A stretch of DNA of 62,314 nucleotides, from positions 1 through 62,314 of the forward strand of contig CAYRZQ010000023.1 in NCBI GenBank assembly GCA_964428835.1, given 5' to 3'. Source of the stretch: JAIXWP01 sp964428835. GTDB lineage: Bacteria > Bacteroidota > Bacteroidia > Flavobacteriales_D > Sanyastnellaceae. A program made the translations under genes and the position numbers. This document shows, piece by piece, positions 24,496 through 34,068 of the stretch (its first letter is position 1; each line of letters opens with the position of its first letter). Below the pieces are notes generated by a model, which was not told where the DNA came from, did not search any database, and saw only the letters and a program-made list of their open reading frames with translations.

Positions 24496-25740
24496 CTATT
24501 GAATAATAAATTCTAGACGCACTTTTCTATCACTGGATGAAACGTCGTTCGACTTACTCGAGCCCGTATATCTAATCACGAATCGTTCAGTATCCAGTCC
24601 ACTTCTTACGAAAAAATTCTTCACTTGAACGGCTCTTTCCTGAGACAAAATTAAGTTACGTGTTTCGTCTCCAGATTTATCCGCCATTCCGGTAATAAGA
24701 ATTTTTGCTTGGGGCATTCTCACCGTCATATCGACTACCTCAGACAACACAAGTTGAGATTCAACACTCAATCTCGTACTTGATTTTTCAAAATATATAT
24801 CGATGTATGGAGGTAAATTATCAATGGCACCAGATGATTTGACAGTTATGTTTCCTCCGAGAGCTTCGGTAGTCGCAACTGATTCATTACCGCCAGAGCG
24901 AACTAACTCTATAACCATTTCCTTGAGATCGTTTATTTGCGACTGAAGCATTTGATCACGTTCTTTGTTCTGCTGATCCATCCACTCCAATTGGTCAATC
25001 CTCATTGCATTCATCTGCTGCTCTAATTGACTGAGTTTAGAATTATTCTCCAACATCATCTCGCGTAACTCTTCAAAATCGCTGTTAGAATTGGTTCCAG
25101 CTTCTATTTTAGACTCATCTTTTTGACCAAGCAGTTGAATCGTGGCGTCCGATAATTCGATATCTGTAGGATTTAGAAAAGCATTAGGATCAAATTCAAA
25201 TTTTGATGTGTCGATTTCTACTTTTTCTACTTTCTCGAGAGTAAGCAAGTTTTGTGATGAAAAAACACCTAACTCTGTTTGGATAATTAAAAGAAGATAA
25301 TCGATCTCCTTCTTGAAAAAAATGTATCTCCTCTTGATGATTTCTTGTTCTGTCCAGCGCGAATCAAACTCACTGGACGTTCCGAAATCCAGAGCACTCA
25401 CCTTTTCAATCTGCGAGAGCACCTCATTTGAAAAACCTTTAAAAGGAGTAAGAGATTTGTATTGATAATATTTAAACGATGAAATGACAAGTGTGTTTAG
25501 GTCTTTTAGTACAAGCTTATCGGACTTACTCCAAGTCACTTTATTTCCAATGACCTCAAGATTGCGATCGATATAGAGAGCTAAAGAGGCGCAGGTGAGC
25601 TCAACCACAGAGTTGATTTGTCCTTCTTTTGCTTTTTCATAATAATGAAAATTCACTTCTGCAGGAGGGTTCTCCTGTGCGTGCAGTGCCCGAATCCCTG
25701 AGAAGAGAGAAAGCATTAAGCAATAAGTGAAAAACTTCAT
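24496..25740 (-). CDS. OmpA-family outer-membrane protein
   Basis: About 414 residues from ATG 25740 (MKFFTYCLMLSLFSG); other ATG, GTG and TTG codons up to 25752 extend it by only four residues. Signal peptide ends near HAQ. The middle region is alpha-helical with a coiled coil rich in Gln/Met (about 230-275). The C-terminal OmpA domain (about 300-414) reads YIDIYFEKSSTRLS ... ILITGMADKSGDETRNLILSQERAVQVKNFFVRSG, with the Asp and Arg positions used to bind peptidoglycan diaminopimelate. Likely anchors the outer membrane to the wall. Co-directional with the FAH gene, 2 bp apart. Confidence 0.85.
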   Translation of the reverse strand: MKFFTYCLMLSLFSGIRALHAQENPPAEVNFHYYEKAKEGQINSVVELTCASLALYIDRNLEVIGNKVTWSKSDKLVLKDLNTLVISSFKYYQYKSLTPFKGFSNEVLSQIEKVSALDFGTSSEFDSRWTEQEIIKRRYIFFKKEIDYLLLIIQTELGVFSSQNLLTLEKVEKVEIDTSKFEFDPNAFLNPTDIELSDATIQLLGQKDESKIEAGTNSNSDFEELREMMLENNSKLSQLEQQMNAMRIDQLEWMDQQNKERDQMLQSQINDLKEMVIELVRSGGNESVATTEALGGNITVKSSGAIDNLPPYIDIYFEKSSTRLSVESQLVLSEVVDMTVRMPQAKILITGMADKSGDETRNLILSQERAVQVKNFFVRSGLDTERFVIRYTGSSKSNDVSSSDRKVRLEFIIQ

Positions 25741-25830
25741 CATCACCATCAAAAGTATCGGATATCATGACTTTATGCAGGGTTGATGTCAGCCAAAAAA
25801 AAGAAATTTATTCACGCCTTGTACACAAAA

Positions 25831-26481
25831 CTATCGCTGCGAATTGCGCTTTTCGAGCATGGGAACGAAGGAGAATTTGCCATGTACTTCTGACTCAAAC
25901 TCTCCTGAAGGAGATTCTCTTACCACCATCATTTCTTGTTCCCTTCCTTCACCAAAAGGCATAACAAGGCGTCCATCTGATTTCATTTGCATCAAAAGTT
26001 CATCAGGAATCACTGGCACTGCGCAAGTGATGAGAATTCTGTCAAATGGTGCAAAAGAAGGCATGCCTTTATAGCCATCGCCATAAACGAGATTCACGCG
26101 GTAGTTCATTTTATGCAAAATGAGCTTGGCGTTGTCGTGCAAGAGTTTTTGTCTCTCAATTGAAAATACCTTGGCACCCAGCTCGCACAATACAGCCGTT
26201 TGATAACCGGAGCCTGTTCCTATCTCAAGGACTTTCATTCCTTTTTCAACCTGCAATAACTGGGACTGAAAAGCCACGGTAAAAGGAGCGGAAATTGTCT
26301 GACCAGCGCCTATTTGAAAGGCCTTATTTTCGTATGCATATTCCAAAAAAGCACTAGATAGAAAAAAATGTCTGGGAACGCGATTCATCGCCTCCAGCAC
26401 ATTTTTATCATTAATACCTTTGACGGCTAACTCCTCCAGGAGCTTCTTCCTCAATCCTTTGTGTCTGTAATTATCCTCCAT
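25831..26481 (-). CDS. pcm: Protein-L-isoaspartate O-methyltransferase
   Basis: A 216-residue class I SAM methyltransferase. Landmarks: VPRHFFLSSAFLEYAYENKAF, the PCMT substrate loop IGAGQTISAPF, SAM-binding motif I VLEIGTGSGYQTAVL, and FDRILITCAVPVIPDELL. It would methylate isoaspartyl residues in damaged proteins to start their repair. A TAGTTTTG element lies 10 bp before the start on the minus strand (26499-26492), compatible with a promoter of its own. Confidence 0.94.
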   Translation of the reverse strand: MEDNYRHKGLRKKLLEELAVKGINDKNVLEAMNRVPRHFFLSSAFLEYAYENKAFQIGAGQTISAPFTVAFQSQLLQVEKGMKVLEIGTGSGYQTAVLCELGAKVFSIERQKLLHDNAKLILHKMNYRVNLVYGDGYKGMPSFAPFDRILITCAVPVIPDELLMQMKSDGRLVMPFGEGREQEMMVVRESPSGEFESEVHGKFSFVPMLEKRNSQR

Positions 26482-26551
26482 AAGATGGATTCAAAACTAG
26501 ACCATTGCGTCATTATCTTTATAATGTTGAAAAGTAAAAATCAACCATTCA

Positions 26552-26579
26552 TTGTAAACAATCCTTCTTACAACATTTG
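26552..26579 (+). promoter_or_regulatory. Probable promoter of the Gfo/Idh gene
   Basis: TTG at 26552-26554, 17-bp spacer, AACATTTG at 26572-26579 (one mismatch to TAnnTTTG), 21 bp before ATG 26601. Confidence 0.45.
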
Positions 26580-26600
26580 CAGGGATAAAGACATGAGATA

Positions 26601-27596
26601 ATGAAGTTAAAAATCGGAGTATTAGGAGCTGGACACCTGGGAAAGATTCACATGAAGTGTATTCGCGAACTCAGTGATCAATACGAACTTGTTGGCTTTT
26701 TTGATCCCGACATTCAAAAAGCCAAAGAAGCAGCAGCGCAATTTGAACTGATGCCATTTCATAGCGTTGAGTCACTTTTGGACTCGGTCGATGTGGTGGA
26801 TATTGTCACTCCCACGATTTATCACTTTGACTGCGCAGCGGCAGCCATCAGGAAATTCAAGCATATCTTTATAGAAAAACCCGTTACTCATACCCTCGAC
26901 GAGGCTAAAGCTCTTATTAAACTAGCCAATGAAGCTGGTATAAAAGCCCAGGTAGGACATGTGGAGCGCTTCAATCCTGCTTTCACAGCTGTGCGTGAAC
27001 ATCTAACTCAACCTAAATTTATCGAGACTCATCGCCTCGCACAATTCAACCCGAGAGGCACGGATGTTTCTGTAGTGCTGGACCTAATGATTCACGATAT
27101 AGACATCGTGCTTGCAGTTACCAAAGCAAACGTGAGGAAAGTATCGGCAAGCGGAGTTGCGGTTTTAAGCGACACACCCGATATAGCCAATGCTCGACTT
27201 GAACTCGACAATGGTTGTGTAGCCAACCTCACAGCAAGCCGTATATCTCTAAAATCAATGAGAAAGTCCAGATTCTTTCAACGCGATGCATACATTTCGG
27301 TCGATTTTCTCGCAAAAGAATCTGAAATCGTTAGAATGAAAGAGGTAACTGGAGAACCAGATCCTTTTGCCGTTACGATTGATTTAGGGGAAAAAGGAAA
27401 AAAAGAAATCCTTTTCGACAAACCTACCATTGAAACCAACAATGCCATAAAGGATGAATTGGCCTCTTTTGCCAATGCTATCAATGGAATAGCTCCATTA
27501 GAGGTAACATTAGAACAAGGTACAAGAGCTCTCGAAGTTGCCCTTATGATTTTGGATAAGATGAAGCAAGCGTCTCTTCTTCAAACAGATGAGTGA
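26601..27596 (+). CDS. Gfo/Idh/MocA family NAD(P)-dependent oxidoreductase
   Basis: A 331-residue two-domain protein. N-terminal Rossmann fold with IGVLGAGHLGKIHM and Asp in FFDPD; VDIVTPTIYHFDCAA; the family's EKP motif in IFIEKPVTHTLDEA; and VGHVERFNPAF. The C-terminal alpha/beta domain holds DLMIHDIDIVLAV, where His and Asp are likely catalytic. This pattern is typical of sugar-nucleotide or UDP-N-acetylglucosamine 3-dehydrogenase-like enzymes. A role in surface polysaccharide synthesis is inferred from the nearby polyprenyl sugar transferase. Substrate unknown. Confidence 0.88.
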   Translation: MKLKIGVLGAGHLGKIHMKCIRELSDQYELVGFFDPDIQKAKEAAAQFELMPFHSVESLLDSVDVVDIVTPTIYHFDCAAAAIRKFKHIFIEKPVTHTLDEAKALIKLANEAGIKAQVGHVERFNPAFTAVREHLTQPKFIETHRLAQFNPRGTDVSVVLDLMIHDIDIVLAVTKANVRKVSASGVAVLSDTPDIANARLELDNGCVANLTASRISLKSMRKSRFFQRDAYISVDFLAKESEIVRMKEVTGEPDPFAVTIDLGEKGKKEILFDKPTIETNNAIKDELASFANAINGIAPLEVTLEQGTRALEVALMILDKMKQASLLQTDE

Positions 27597-27702
27597 AAAG
27601 ACAGCTGTGTAAAAACCCAATAGTCTCAAAGTTTTTTTCAAATCGGGACACAATAATCTTGAAAAACGGCGTTAACAAAGCGCGAAAATTCCATTGATTG
27701 GC

Positions 27703-27710
27703 TATTTTCG
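27703..27710 (+). promoter_or_regulatory. -7-like element TATTTTCG before the lipoprotein gene
   Basis: CTATTTTCGCGGCC, nearly identical to the elements at 21165 and 34034; 24 bp before ATG 27735. No clear -33. Confidence 0.45.
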
Positions 27711-27734
27711 CGGCCTTTCCAACCAAGCTGCTCT

Positions 27735-28598
27735 ATGAAGTTCAAGATATTCTACTTGTTCTGTCTTCTGATACTTGCTTCTTGCAACTTCATCAATCCT
27801 GATGAGCCAGAGCCAGCTTTCATTTATGTAGATGAATTCTCATTTAACACTAGTCCAGGTGAAGGCACGAGCAATCAGAAATTTACCGAAGTGTGGGCAT
27901 ATGCCAATGACCAGGTTATCGGAATATTTGACGTCCCAGCTCAAATTCCTGTTTTAGACCTCGGAAATACCCGTTTATCATTTTTTCCAGGAATAAAAAA
28001 TAATGGATTGAGCTCCACAAGGATATCATACCCGTTTGCACAAGGCTATCGAATCACAAGAGACCTTCAACCGCTTAAAACAGATACTATTCGTCCAGAA
28101 TTCAGATACTTTGAAGGACTTTATATCAATCAAAAGGATTGGGATATAAATACTCCTTCCCTTATTCCTCTAAGTTCTAATCAAGGTGAACTCCTCATTG
28201 AGGACAATGAAGCCAATGTCTTTGAGGGAGAGCGATGCGGATATTTCCGACTTCCCGCCGGGCAGTCTATACTCACTTTCAAAGACGATGAAAATCTTGA
28301 CCTAGAAAGTGGTGTTGTCTCTTTTCTGGAGATCAACTACAGCTGCAACAACAAATTCGCCGTTGGACTCATTTCACGAGAAGGAACGGTGGATAGAAGA
28401 AATCTTGCCGTTGTGATAAATCCAACAACCTCAGGAAGTACCAATCCAGTATGGAATAAGATATACATCGACCTGGGAGTAATTGTAAAGGATAATGCAA
28501 CAGCGTCACACTTTGAAGTTTACTTCGAAGCCATTCCGGATACACCAGGTAGTCAAATAGACTTGTACCTCGACAATATTAAACTCATTCATTTCTAA
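27735..28598 (+). CDS. Putative lipoprotein of unknown function
   Basis: A 287-residue protein with a lipoprotein signal (LLILASC, lipidated Cys17), then a beta-rich domain with many aromatic residues. Notable segments: FIYVDEFSFNTSPGEGTSNQKFTEVWAY, a GIFDVPAQIPVLDLG strand, and a C-terminal half reading like a carbohydrate-binding or lectin-like sandwich (FLEINYSC ... IDLYLDNIKLIHF). I do not recognise the family. It sits 22 bp before the sugar transferase gene on the same strand, so an envelope or polysaccharide-related role is possible. Confidence 0.7.
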   Translation: MKFKIFYLFCLLILASCNFINPDEPEPAFIYVDEFSFNTSPGEGTSNQKFTEVWAYANDQVIGIFDVPAQIPVLDLGNTRLSFFPGIKNNGLSSTRISYPFAQGYRITRDLQPLKTDTIRPEFRYFEGLYINQKDWDINTPSLIPLSSNQGELLIEDNEANVFEGERCGYFRLPAGQSILTFKDDENLDLESGVVSFLEINYSCNNKFAVGLISREGTVDRRNLAVVINPTTSGSTNPVWNKIYIDLGVIVKDNATASHFEVYFEAIPDTPGSQIDLYLDNIKLIHF

Positions 28599-28620
28599 TC
28601 TATCGCTATCGCCTCTCTGT

Positions 28621-30033
28621 ATGAGTAAAAAGCTCCAAGTACTCAAATATGTCTTCGCAGACTTAATGGCATCTGCTATAGCTTGGACGCTACTATTCAT
28701 CTATAGAAAAAAAGTTCTGGAATCAGAGTTCTTTGGCTATTCCATAGAAGTAAGATTTGACGACAACTATTGGCTAGGTCTCGTTATGGTTCCGCTCTTC
28801 TGGATTGTAATACACACCATGGCGGGCCATTATCACAATATTTTTAGAAGATACCGAATCAAAGAATTCACACAAGTCTTTGTCATTTCTATCTTCGGGG
28901 TGCTCGTCATTTTCTTTTCCCTCCTTCTTGACGACGAACTAGGACATTACAGCAGGTACTATAAAAGTTTACTATTTCTTTTCTCCGCGCATTTCGGTCT
29001 TACGCTTCTCTTCCGTTTGATATTAACCTCCCGTACGGTTTCCCTTATTCAGTCGAGAAAAATTGGATTTAACACCATCATGGTTGGCGGCAATGAACAA
29101 GCGCTTAGTTTGTACAACGAAATCATGACCATGAAAAAGTCACCCGGATTTCGATTCATTGGATTTGTTAGAGTGAATGGGGTTGACAACCTCATGGCCC
29201 AACATGTGCCACTATTGGGTAAATATCATCAGCTACCAGAGCTCATTAAGCAATACGAAGTTGAAGAAGTTATAATCGCTGTTGAAAGCTCTGACCACGA
29301 CGATCTCGAGACAATTATCAGTCTGTTAGAAGATCTCGATGTCAATGTAAACGTGATTCCAGACATGTATGATATCGTGAGTGGCTCCGTGCAAACAAGC
29401 AGTATTTATGGCATTCCTCTGATACGAGTGAATTCTGAAATCATGCCCGCTTGGCAATTCAGCATCAAACGTCTTATAGACATCTTTGCTTCCATCATCA
29501 GTTTGGTTCTATTAAGCCCACTTTTTTTGATTCTAGCAATACTTATAAAAACAGGCTCAAAAGGACCTATTTTCTTTTCACAACAAAGAATTGGAAAACA
29601 CGGCAAACCATTTATGATCTATAAATTCAGAACCATGGTGGTGGATGCTGAAAAAAATGGTCCGCAATTAAGTTCCAGTAAAGATACCCGTGTGACCTCG
29701 ACAGGACGTTTTTTGCGCAAGACAAGACTTGATGAGATTCCTCAATTCTGGAACGTACTTATCGGTGATATGTCTCTTGTGGGTCCACGCCCAGAAAGAG
29801 CTTATTTCATAGAAAAAATAATGGAGAGAGCCCCGCATTATCGTCACCTGCACCGCGTGAGACCTGGCATAACAAGTTGGGGACAGGTTAAATATGGCTA
29901 CGCTGAAAATGTGGACCAGATGATTCAAAGACTCAAATTTGACATTCTCTATATCGAGAATATGTCTCTGGCAATGGACTTTAAAATCCTAGCATATACT
30001 ATTTTAATTGTGCTAAAAGGATCAGGAAAATAG
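28621..30033 (+). CDS. Polyprenyl glycosylphosphotransferase (WcaJ/WbaP-like sugar transferase)
   Basis: A 470-residue membrane enzyme. Four N-terminal transmembrane helices (to about 150); a Rossmann-like CoA-binding-type domain (IMVGGNEQALSLYNE, about 155-275); a fifth helix (IDIFASIISLVLLSPLFLILAILI), and the C-terminal bacterial sugar transferase domain with FFSQQRIGKHGKPFMIYKFRTM, the catalytic Asp-Glu of RKTRLDEIPQ, and GDMSLVGPRPE. It transfers a sugar phosphate from a UDP-sugar to undecaprenyl phosphate, the first step of exopolysaccharide or O-antigen unit synthesis. Other pathway genes in the window are scattered. Confidence 0.93.
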   Translation: MSKKLQVLKYVFADLMASAIAWTLLFIYRKKVLESEFFGYSIEVRFDDNYWLGLVMVPLFWIVIHTMAGHYHNIFRRYRIKEFTQVFVISIFGVLVIFFSLLLDDELGHYSRYYKSLLFLFSAHFGLTLLFRLILTSRTVSLIQSRKIGFNTIMVGGNEQALSLYNEIMTMKKSPGFRFIGFVRVNGVDNLMAQHVPLLGKYHQLPELIKQYEVEEVIIAVESSDHDDLETIISLLEDLDVNVNVIPDMYDIVSGSVQTSSIYGIPLIRVNSEIMPAWQFSIKRLIDIFASIISLVLLSPLFLILAILIKTGSKGPIFFSQQRIGKHGKPFMIYKFRTMVVDAEKNGPQLSSSKDTRVTSTGRFLRKTRLDEIPQFWNVLIGDMSLVGPRPERAYFIEKIMERAPHYRHLHRVRPGITSWGQVKYGYAENVDQMIQRLKFDILYIENMSLAMDFKILAYTILIVLKGSGK

Positions 30034-30094
30034 AAACCATAACGAACCTTTCGTAAGTTGCAGGGGTCTTTATAATAAAGCAACCTTAGCAACC

Positions 30095-32434
30095 ATGAAA
30101 AGAAACTCTCTATTCCTTCTCCTATTCGTTTGTTCAAGTATCTACTTCGTAGCTACCTCTTCGTCGAATGGCCGCGCCACAGTAGCAAACGCAGGTAATA
30201 CAGGTGCTCCTGGCGAAAGCCAAGTTTGTGGCAATTGCCATAATGGTGGAGCCTTTGGTACGGTTAGCCTATCTATTCAGTTGTTTCAAATAGGTACCAC
30301 CACTCCTGTCACAGCTTACGTTCCCGGAACTACTTATGATGTGCGGGTCACTGTTCAAAATAGTAGCGGCAATCCCGTAGGCTATGGTTTTCAATTGACA
30401 TGTCTCACCACCCCTGGAAACTCTCCATTAGCAGGCTACACCAACCTTGCAAGCAATGTTAAACAGAAGACTGTTACCGTTGGATCTGTTGCGGGAAGAA
30501 CATACGTCGAACATAATGGAGTGCTTCCCAATAATCAATTTAACTTCCGGTGGACTGCTCCAGCCGCAGGAACAGGAAGTGTGAGAATGTTTGCTGCGGG
30601 TAATGCTGTGAATGGAAACAGCGGAACCAGTCTTGATAATAGTGGTTCTACCAATATCACAATACCAGAAGCTCAGCAACTCGTTGTGACAAGCTCCTCA
30701 ACGAACCCAACTTGCTCAGGAAGTTCAAATGGCTCTATTTCACTTAATATAAATTCGGGCAACGCACCGTACACCTTCTTATGGAATGACGGAAGTATCC
30801 AAGAAGATCGCAGCAACCTTAGCTCAGGAAGTTACTCCGTTACAATCACAGATAACCTGGGCCAAGTGCAAAATCTTTCCTTTAATATTCAAGAACCTGA
30901 CGTAATACAAGCCGAATTCAACGTAAACGATGCGTCATTCTTTGGGGGTACCGGTTCATTAAACATAACAGAGATTACAGGAGGCAATCCGCCGTATACC
31001 ACCACTCTATCTCCACAGGGAAATTTATCACAGCTTCCCGCGGGAGACTACACACTTACAATAGGCGACGCGTCAAATTGCTCTAGCCAATACAGTTTCA
31101 GCATCACAAGTCCAGCAGATATAGAGGTAAACGGAAATGTTGAGGATATCTCATGTGCAGCCGCAAATGATGGACAAATAAATCCGGTTATAACAGGCGG
31201 TGTGCCTCCGTACAGCTGGGAATGGGCCGATGGAGATTTTGATCTCAATCGAAGCTCTCTCTCATCAGGAAACTATACACTAACCGTTACTGATAATGTC
31301 GGATACTCTAAGGAATTTTCATTTGAGATTTTGGAACCGCTGCCCGTGGAGGTTGAAACCTCCGTTGTTCCCATAAGCTGCAACGGCGGGCTCGCTCAAA
31401 TTACAATTAGCGCTTCAGGTGGAAGTGGATTTTATACTGGAATAGGCTTTTTTGAGGCGCCAGCCGGTGAATTCGAATCACTCATTTCAGATTCCAACTC
31501 CTGCACTGAATTAGTTCAAATACAAATTCAAGAACCCGACCCGATCTTGGTCAACTACATAACACAACCCATATCATGTACTGGTCAAACTGGCCTAATA
31601 ACATTCACTGTTTCTGGCGGCACGGGGCCATTTAGCCAAACATATACGGAAGAAGTCATCTCTAGCCCAGGCGTTTACAACTATGAGTTTATTGACGCTA
31701 ATAATTGTAGCGCAAGTATAGAAGTTGACGTCCCAGCCATTGACGGCTTCGAGATCATTGCAGACTTACAAAACATTGATTGTTTTGATGGTTGTAATGG
31801 AGAAATTACATTAGGTGTAGAGGGTGCGCAAGGAGTAGCAACATTCGCTTGGGCTGATGGTGTTTCTGGACAAGAAAGAACCAATCTTTGTCCAGGTAAT
31901 TATGTAGTTGTTATCACTGATGAAAACAACTGTACAATTTCATCATCATACACTATCACTCAACCAGAGCAGCTCGTCATTGGCAATTTTCAACTCATTC
32001 AAACCACAGCAAATGGAGTCGAGATTAGCATACCTGTATCAGGTGGAACCGAACCCTACAGCTATGCTTGGACCACTGGAGACAACACCTCCACTGCAAC
32101 AATTCCTTACGACGAAAATCATGATGTTACGGTAACTGACGCCAATGGTTGTGAAGTTTCGAATGAAGTGAGCTTCTTCTTTTTGAATTTAAATGAATAC
32201 TCCACTTCAAGTCCCAAAATTTATCCAAACCCTGCTAGTGAATTAGTAGTAGTTGAGAATGTAGCGCCCAATAGCATTGTACAAATCATGGATTTGACCG
32301 GACGTTTGGTTTTGCATGAGATTACCACCTCTTCCAAGAATCAACTCGATATTCAATCCATTGAGCAAGGCAACTACCTTGTACGAGTAATTTCCGAAGG
32401 AAAAGAATATACTTACCGAATGAACGTTCGGTAA
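30095..32434 (+). CDS. Choice-of-anchor V / SprB-repeat surface protein with T9SS type A sorting domain
   Basis: A 779-residue secreted protein. Signal peptide about 1-22; a choice-of-anchor V (reelin-like) domain at about 27-195, opening with TGAPGESQVCGNCHNGG, which contains a CxxCH haem-type motif; then at least five SprB-type repeats of about 80 residues (CSGSSNGSISL ... SSGSYSVTITDN; CAAANDGQINP ... SSGNYTLTVTDN; CFDGCNGEITL ... CPGNYVVVITDEN), and a C-terminal T9SS type A domain (KIYPNPASELVVV ... YTYRMNVR). Likely adhesive surface filament protein. Its stop abuts that of hutH, and an 8-bp-arm hairpin spans the stop codon. Confidence 0.9.
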   Translation: MKRNSLFLLLFVCSSIYFVATSSSNGRATVANAGNTGAPGESQVCGNCHNGGAFGTVSLSIQLFQIGTTTPVTAYVPGTTYDVRVTVQNSSGNPVGYGFQLTCLTTPGNSPLAGYTNLASNVKQKTVTVGSVAGRTYVEHNGVLPNNQFNFRWTAPAAGTGSVRMFAAGNAVNGNSGTSLDNSGSTNITIPEAQQLVVTSSSTNPTCSGSSNGSISLNINSGNAPYTFLWNDGSIQEDRSNLSSGSYSVTITDNLGQVQNLSFNIQEPDVIQAEFNVNDASFFGGTGSLNITEITGGNPPYTTTLSPQGNLSQLPAGDYTLTIGDASNCSSQYSFSITSPADIEVNGNVEDISCAAANDGQINPVITGGVPPYSWEWADGDFDLNRSSLSSGNYTLTVTDNVGYSKEFSFEILEPLPVEVETSVVPISCNGGLAQITISASGGSGFYTGIGFFEAPAGEFESLISDSNSCTELVQIQIQEPDPILVNYITQPISCTGQTGLITFTVSGGTGPFSQTYTEEVISSPGVYNYEFIDANNCSASIEVDVPAIDGFEIIADLQNIDCFDGCNGEITLGVEGAQGVATFAWADGVSGQERTNLCPGNYVVVITDENNCTISSSYTITQPEQLVIGNFQLIQTTANGVEISIPVSGGTEPYSYAWTTGDNTSTATIPYDENHDVTVTDANGCEVSNEVSFFFLNLNEYSTSSPKIYPNPASELVVVENVAPNSIVQIMDLTGRLVLHEITTSSKNQLDIQSIEQGNYLVRVISEGKEYTYRMNVR
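32413..32434. repeat. ACCGAA-N6-TTCGGT palindrome / hairpin at the end of the SprB-repeat gene
   Basis: TTACCGAA (32413-32420), TGAACG, TTCGGTAA (32427-32434): perfect 8-bp arms that include the TAA stop codon and touch the hutH stop codon at 32435. It could serve as a shared terminator, although T runs are short. Confidence 0.8.
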
Positions 32435-33922
32435 TTAAATTAATTTCTGTAAGATGGATTCTACTTTGCGGAGATCATCGCTAAAATAGCGGTCGTTTTC
32501 TGTTTTAGCAATGTGCATGCGCAGTTGGCTATGCAATGCTTCGACAGTCGGCGAACTTTTCAAGGGCCTTCTGAACTCCAACGCCTGAGCGGCATTAAGC
32601 AATTCGATGGATAAAACTCGGCGAAGATTATTCAGAACACGAAATGCTTTTGTTGCTGCGTTAGCGCCCATGGACACATGATCTTCCTGGCCGTTGCTAC
32701 TATCAATGGTATCAATGCTTGCAGGTGAGCAAAGTTGCTTATTTTGAGAAACGATACTTGCTGCTGTGTATTGAGGAATCATATAACCACTATTCAACCC
32801 AGGATTTGAGACTAAAAACGCTGGAAGACCTCGCAATCCATTTATAAGTTTGTATGTACGACGCTCACTGATGCTTGCAATTTCAGCCATTGCAATGGCA
32901 ATTAAATCTAATGCAATTGCCAACGGTTGACCATGAAAATGACCGCCACTAATAATTCTATTTTCTTCAGGGAAAATAATTGGATTGTCGGTGACAGAAT
33001 TCATTTCTGTTTCTACCGTTTTTCTTACATGCTCCCATTGGTCCCAAGACGCGCCGTGTACTTGAGGAATGCATCTGAAGCTATAAGGGTCTTGAACGTG
33101 TTCCTTTTTCCTTAATATCAATTCGCTGCCCTCTAGATGAAGGCGCATTCTGCCCGCTACTTCTCGCTGACCTTTATGACTCCGAACACTGTGGAGAATA
33201 TCTTCAAAAGGCTCAGGCCTTCCATCAAATGCATCCAGCGACATTGATGCTATCTTTTCAGCACCTCTAAACAATTCATCAGAGTGAATTAATATGTAAC
33301 AGGCAAACGCATTCATAAACTGAGTACCATTTATCAACGCCAGACCTTCCTTACTTTTTAATTTAATTGGACTCCAACCGAGCTTTTTTAATAAGTCAGA
33401 AGTAGCATAGCGCTCGCTTTTGTAAGTTACCTCACCCATCCCAAAAAGAGGAAGACAAAGGTGACTGAGCGGCGCCAAATCACCACTGGCGCCCAACGAG
33501 CCTTGCGTATAAACCACAGGGATAATATCGTGATTAAAAAATTCAACCAAGCGCTCTACTGTTTCAAGTTGGACACCGCTATGTCCGTAGCTCAAACCTT
33601 GGATTTTTAATAGAATCATCATTTTCACCACATCAGCATCCACCTCTTCACCCATGCCACATGCATGAGACATGAGGAGGTTTTCCTGCAATTTCTCGAG
33701 ATCCTCCGGGTTTATAACAGTATTGTAAAGTGAGCCAAAACCCGTATTGATTCCATAAACCGGAGACTCTGATTGAGCCTGATAATCATCTAAAAACTGG
33801 CGACAACGCAAAATCTTTGACTTAGCATTTTCTGAAAGAATAAGTTTACGATGATGATATATGATATCCTTTACATCATAAATGGTTAAATGATGATCTG
33901 GGCTTATTTCAAAAGTATCCAT
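32435..33922 (-). CDS. hutH: Histidine ammonia-lyase
   Basis: A 495-residue enzyme from ATG 33922 (MDTFEISPDHHL); a start at 33958 would add 12 residues of low-complexity sequence and was rejected. The MIO electrophile-forming Ala-Ser-Gly triad lies at 145-147 in GSLGASGDLAPLSHL. Other landmarks: YGINTGFGSL, NLLMSHACG, ALINGTQFMNAF, SVTDNPIIF, GGHFHGQPLA and SSNGQEDHVSMGANAA. It removes ammonia from histidine to form urocanate, the first step of histidine catabolism. Tyrosine ammonia-lyase activity is possible but less likely given the active-site sequence. No other hut genes are in the window. Confidence 0.94.
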   Translation of the reverse strand: MDTFEISPDHHLTIYDVKDIIYHHRKLILSENAKSKILRCRQFLDDYQAQSESPVYGINTGFGSLYNTVINPEDLEKLQENLLMSHACGMGEEVDADVVKMMILLKIQGLSYGHSGVQLETVERLVEFFNHDIIPVVYTQGSLGASGDLAPLSHLCLPLFGMGEVTYKSERYATSDLLKKLGWSPIKLKSKEGLALINGTQFMNAFACYILIHSDELFRGAEKIASMSLDAFDGRPEPFEDILHSVRSHKGQREVAGRMRLHLEGSELILRKKEHVQDPYSFRCIPQVHGASWDQWEHVRKTVETEMNSVTDNPIIFPEENRIISGGHFHGQPLAIALDLIAIAMAEIASISERRTYKLINGLRGLPAFLVSNPGLNSGYMIPQYTAASIVSQNKQLCSPASIDTIDSSNGQEDHVSMGANAATKAFRVLNNLRRVLSIELLNAAQALEFRRPLKSSPTVEALHSQLRMHIAKTENDRYFSDDLRKVESILQKLI

Positions 33923-34034
33923 GTTTGTTGTGGTCGTTTGGTGCTGCAAATATGACACAAAGCGGGAAAAAAACCGCTCGTCCTTGCTATTCTACCATTT
34001 ATATGATGTTATTAATTCATTTCACAGCTTTCGC

Positions 34035-34042
34035 TATTTTCG
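34035..34042 (+). promoter_or_regulatory. -7-like element TATTTTCG before the M16 operon
   Basis: CTATTTTCGCC, 26 bp before ATG 34069; a TTA sits at roughly the -33 distance. Resembles the elements at 21165 and 27702. Confidence 0.45.
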
Positions 34043-34068
34043 CCTACCAAAACTCAATTTTTTATTCA

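Noticed and set aside
33922..34068. N-terminal extension of the M16 peptidase from 33925
   Set aside because: The extension lacks family similarity and crosses the promoter region; ATG 34069 begins a good signal peptide.
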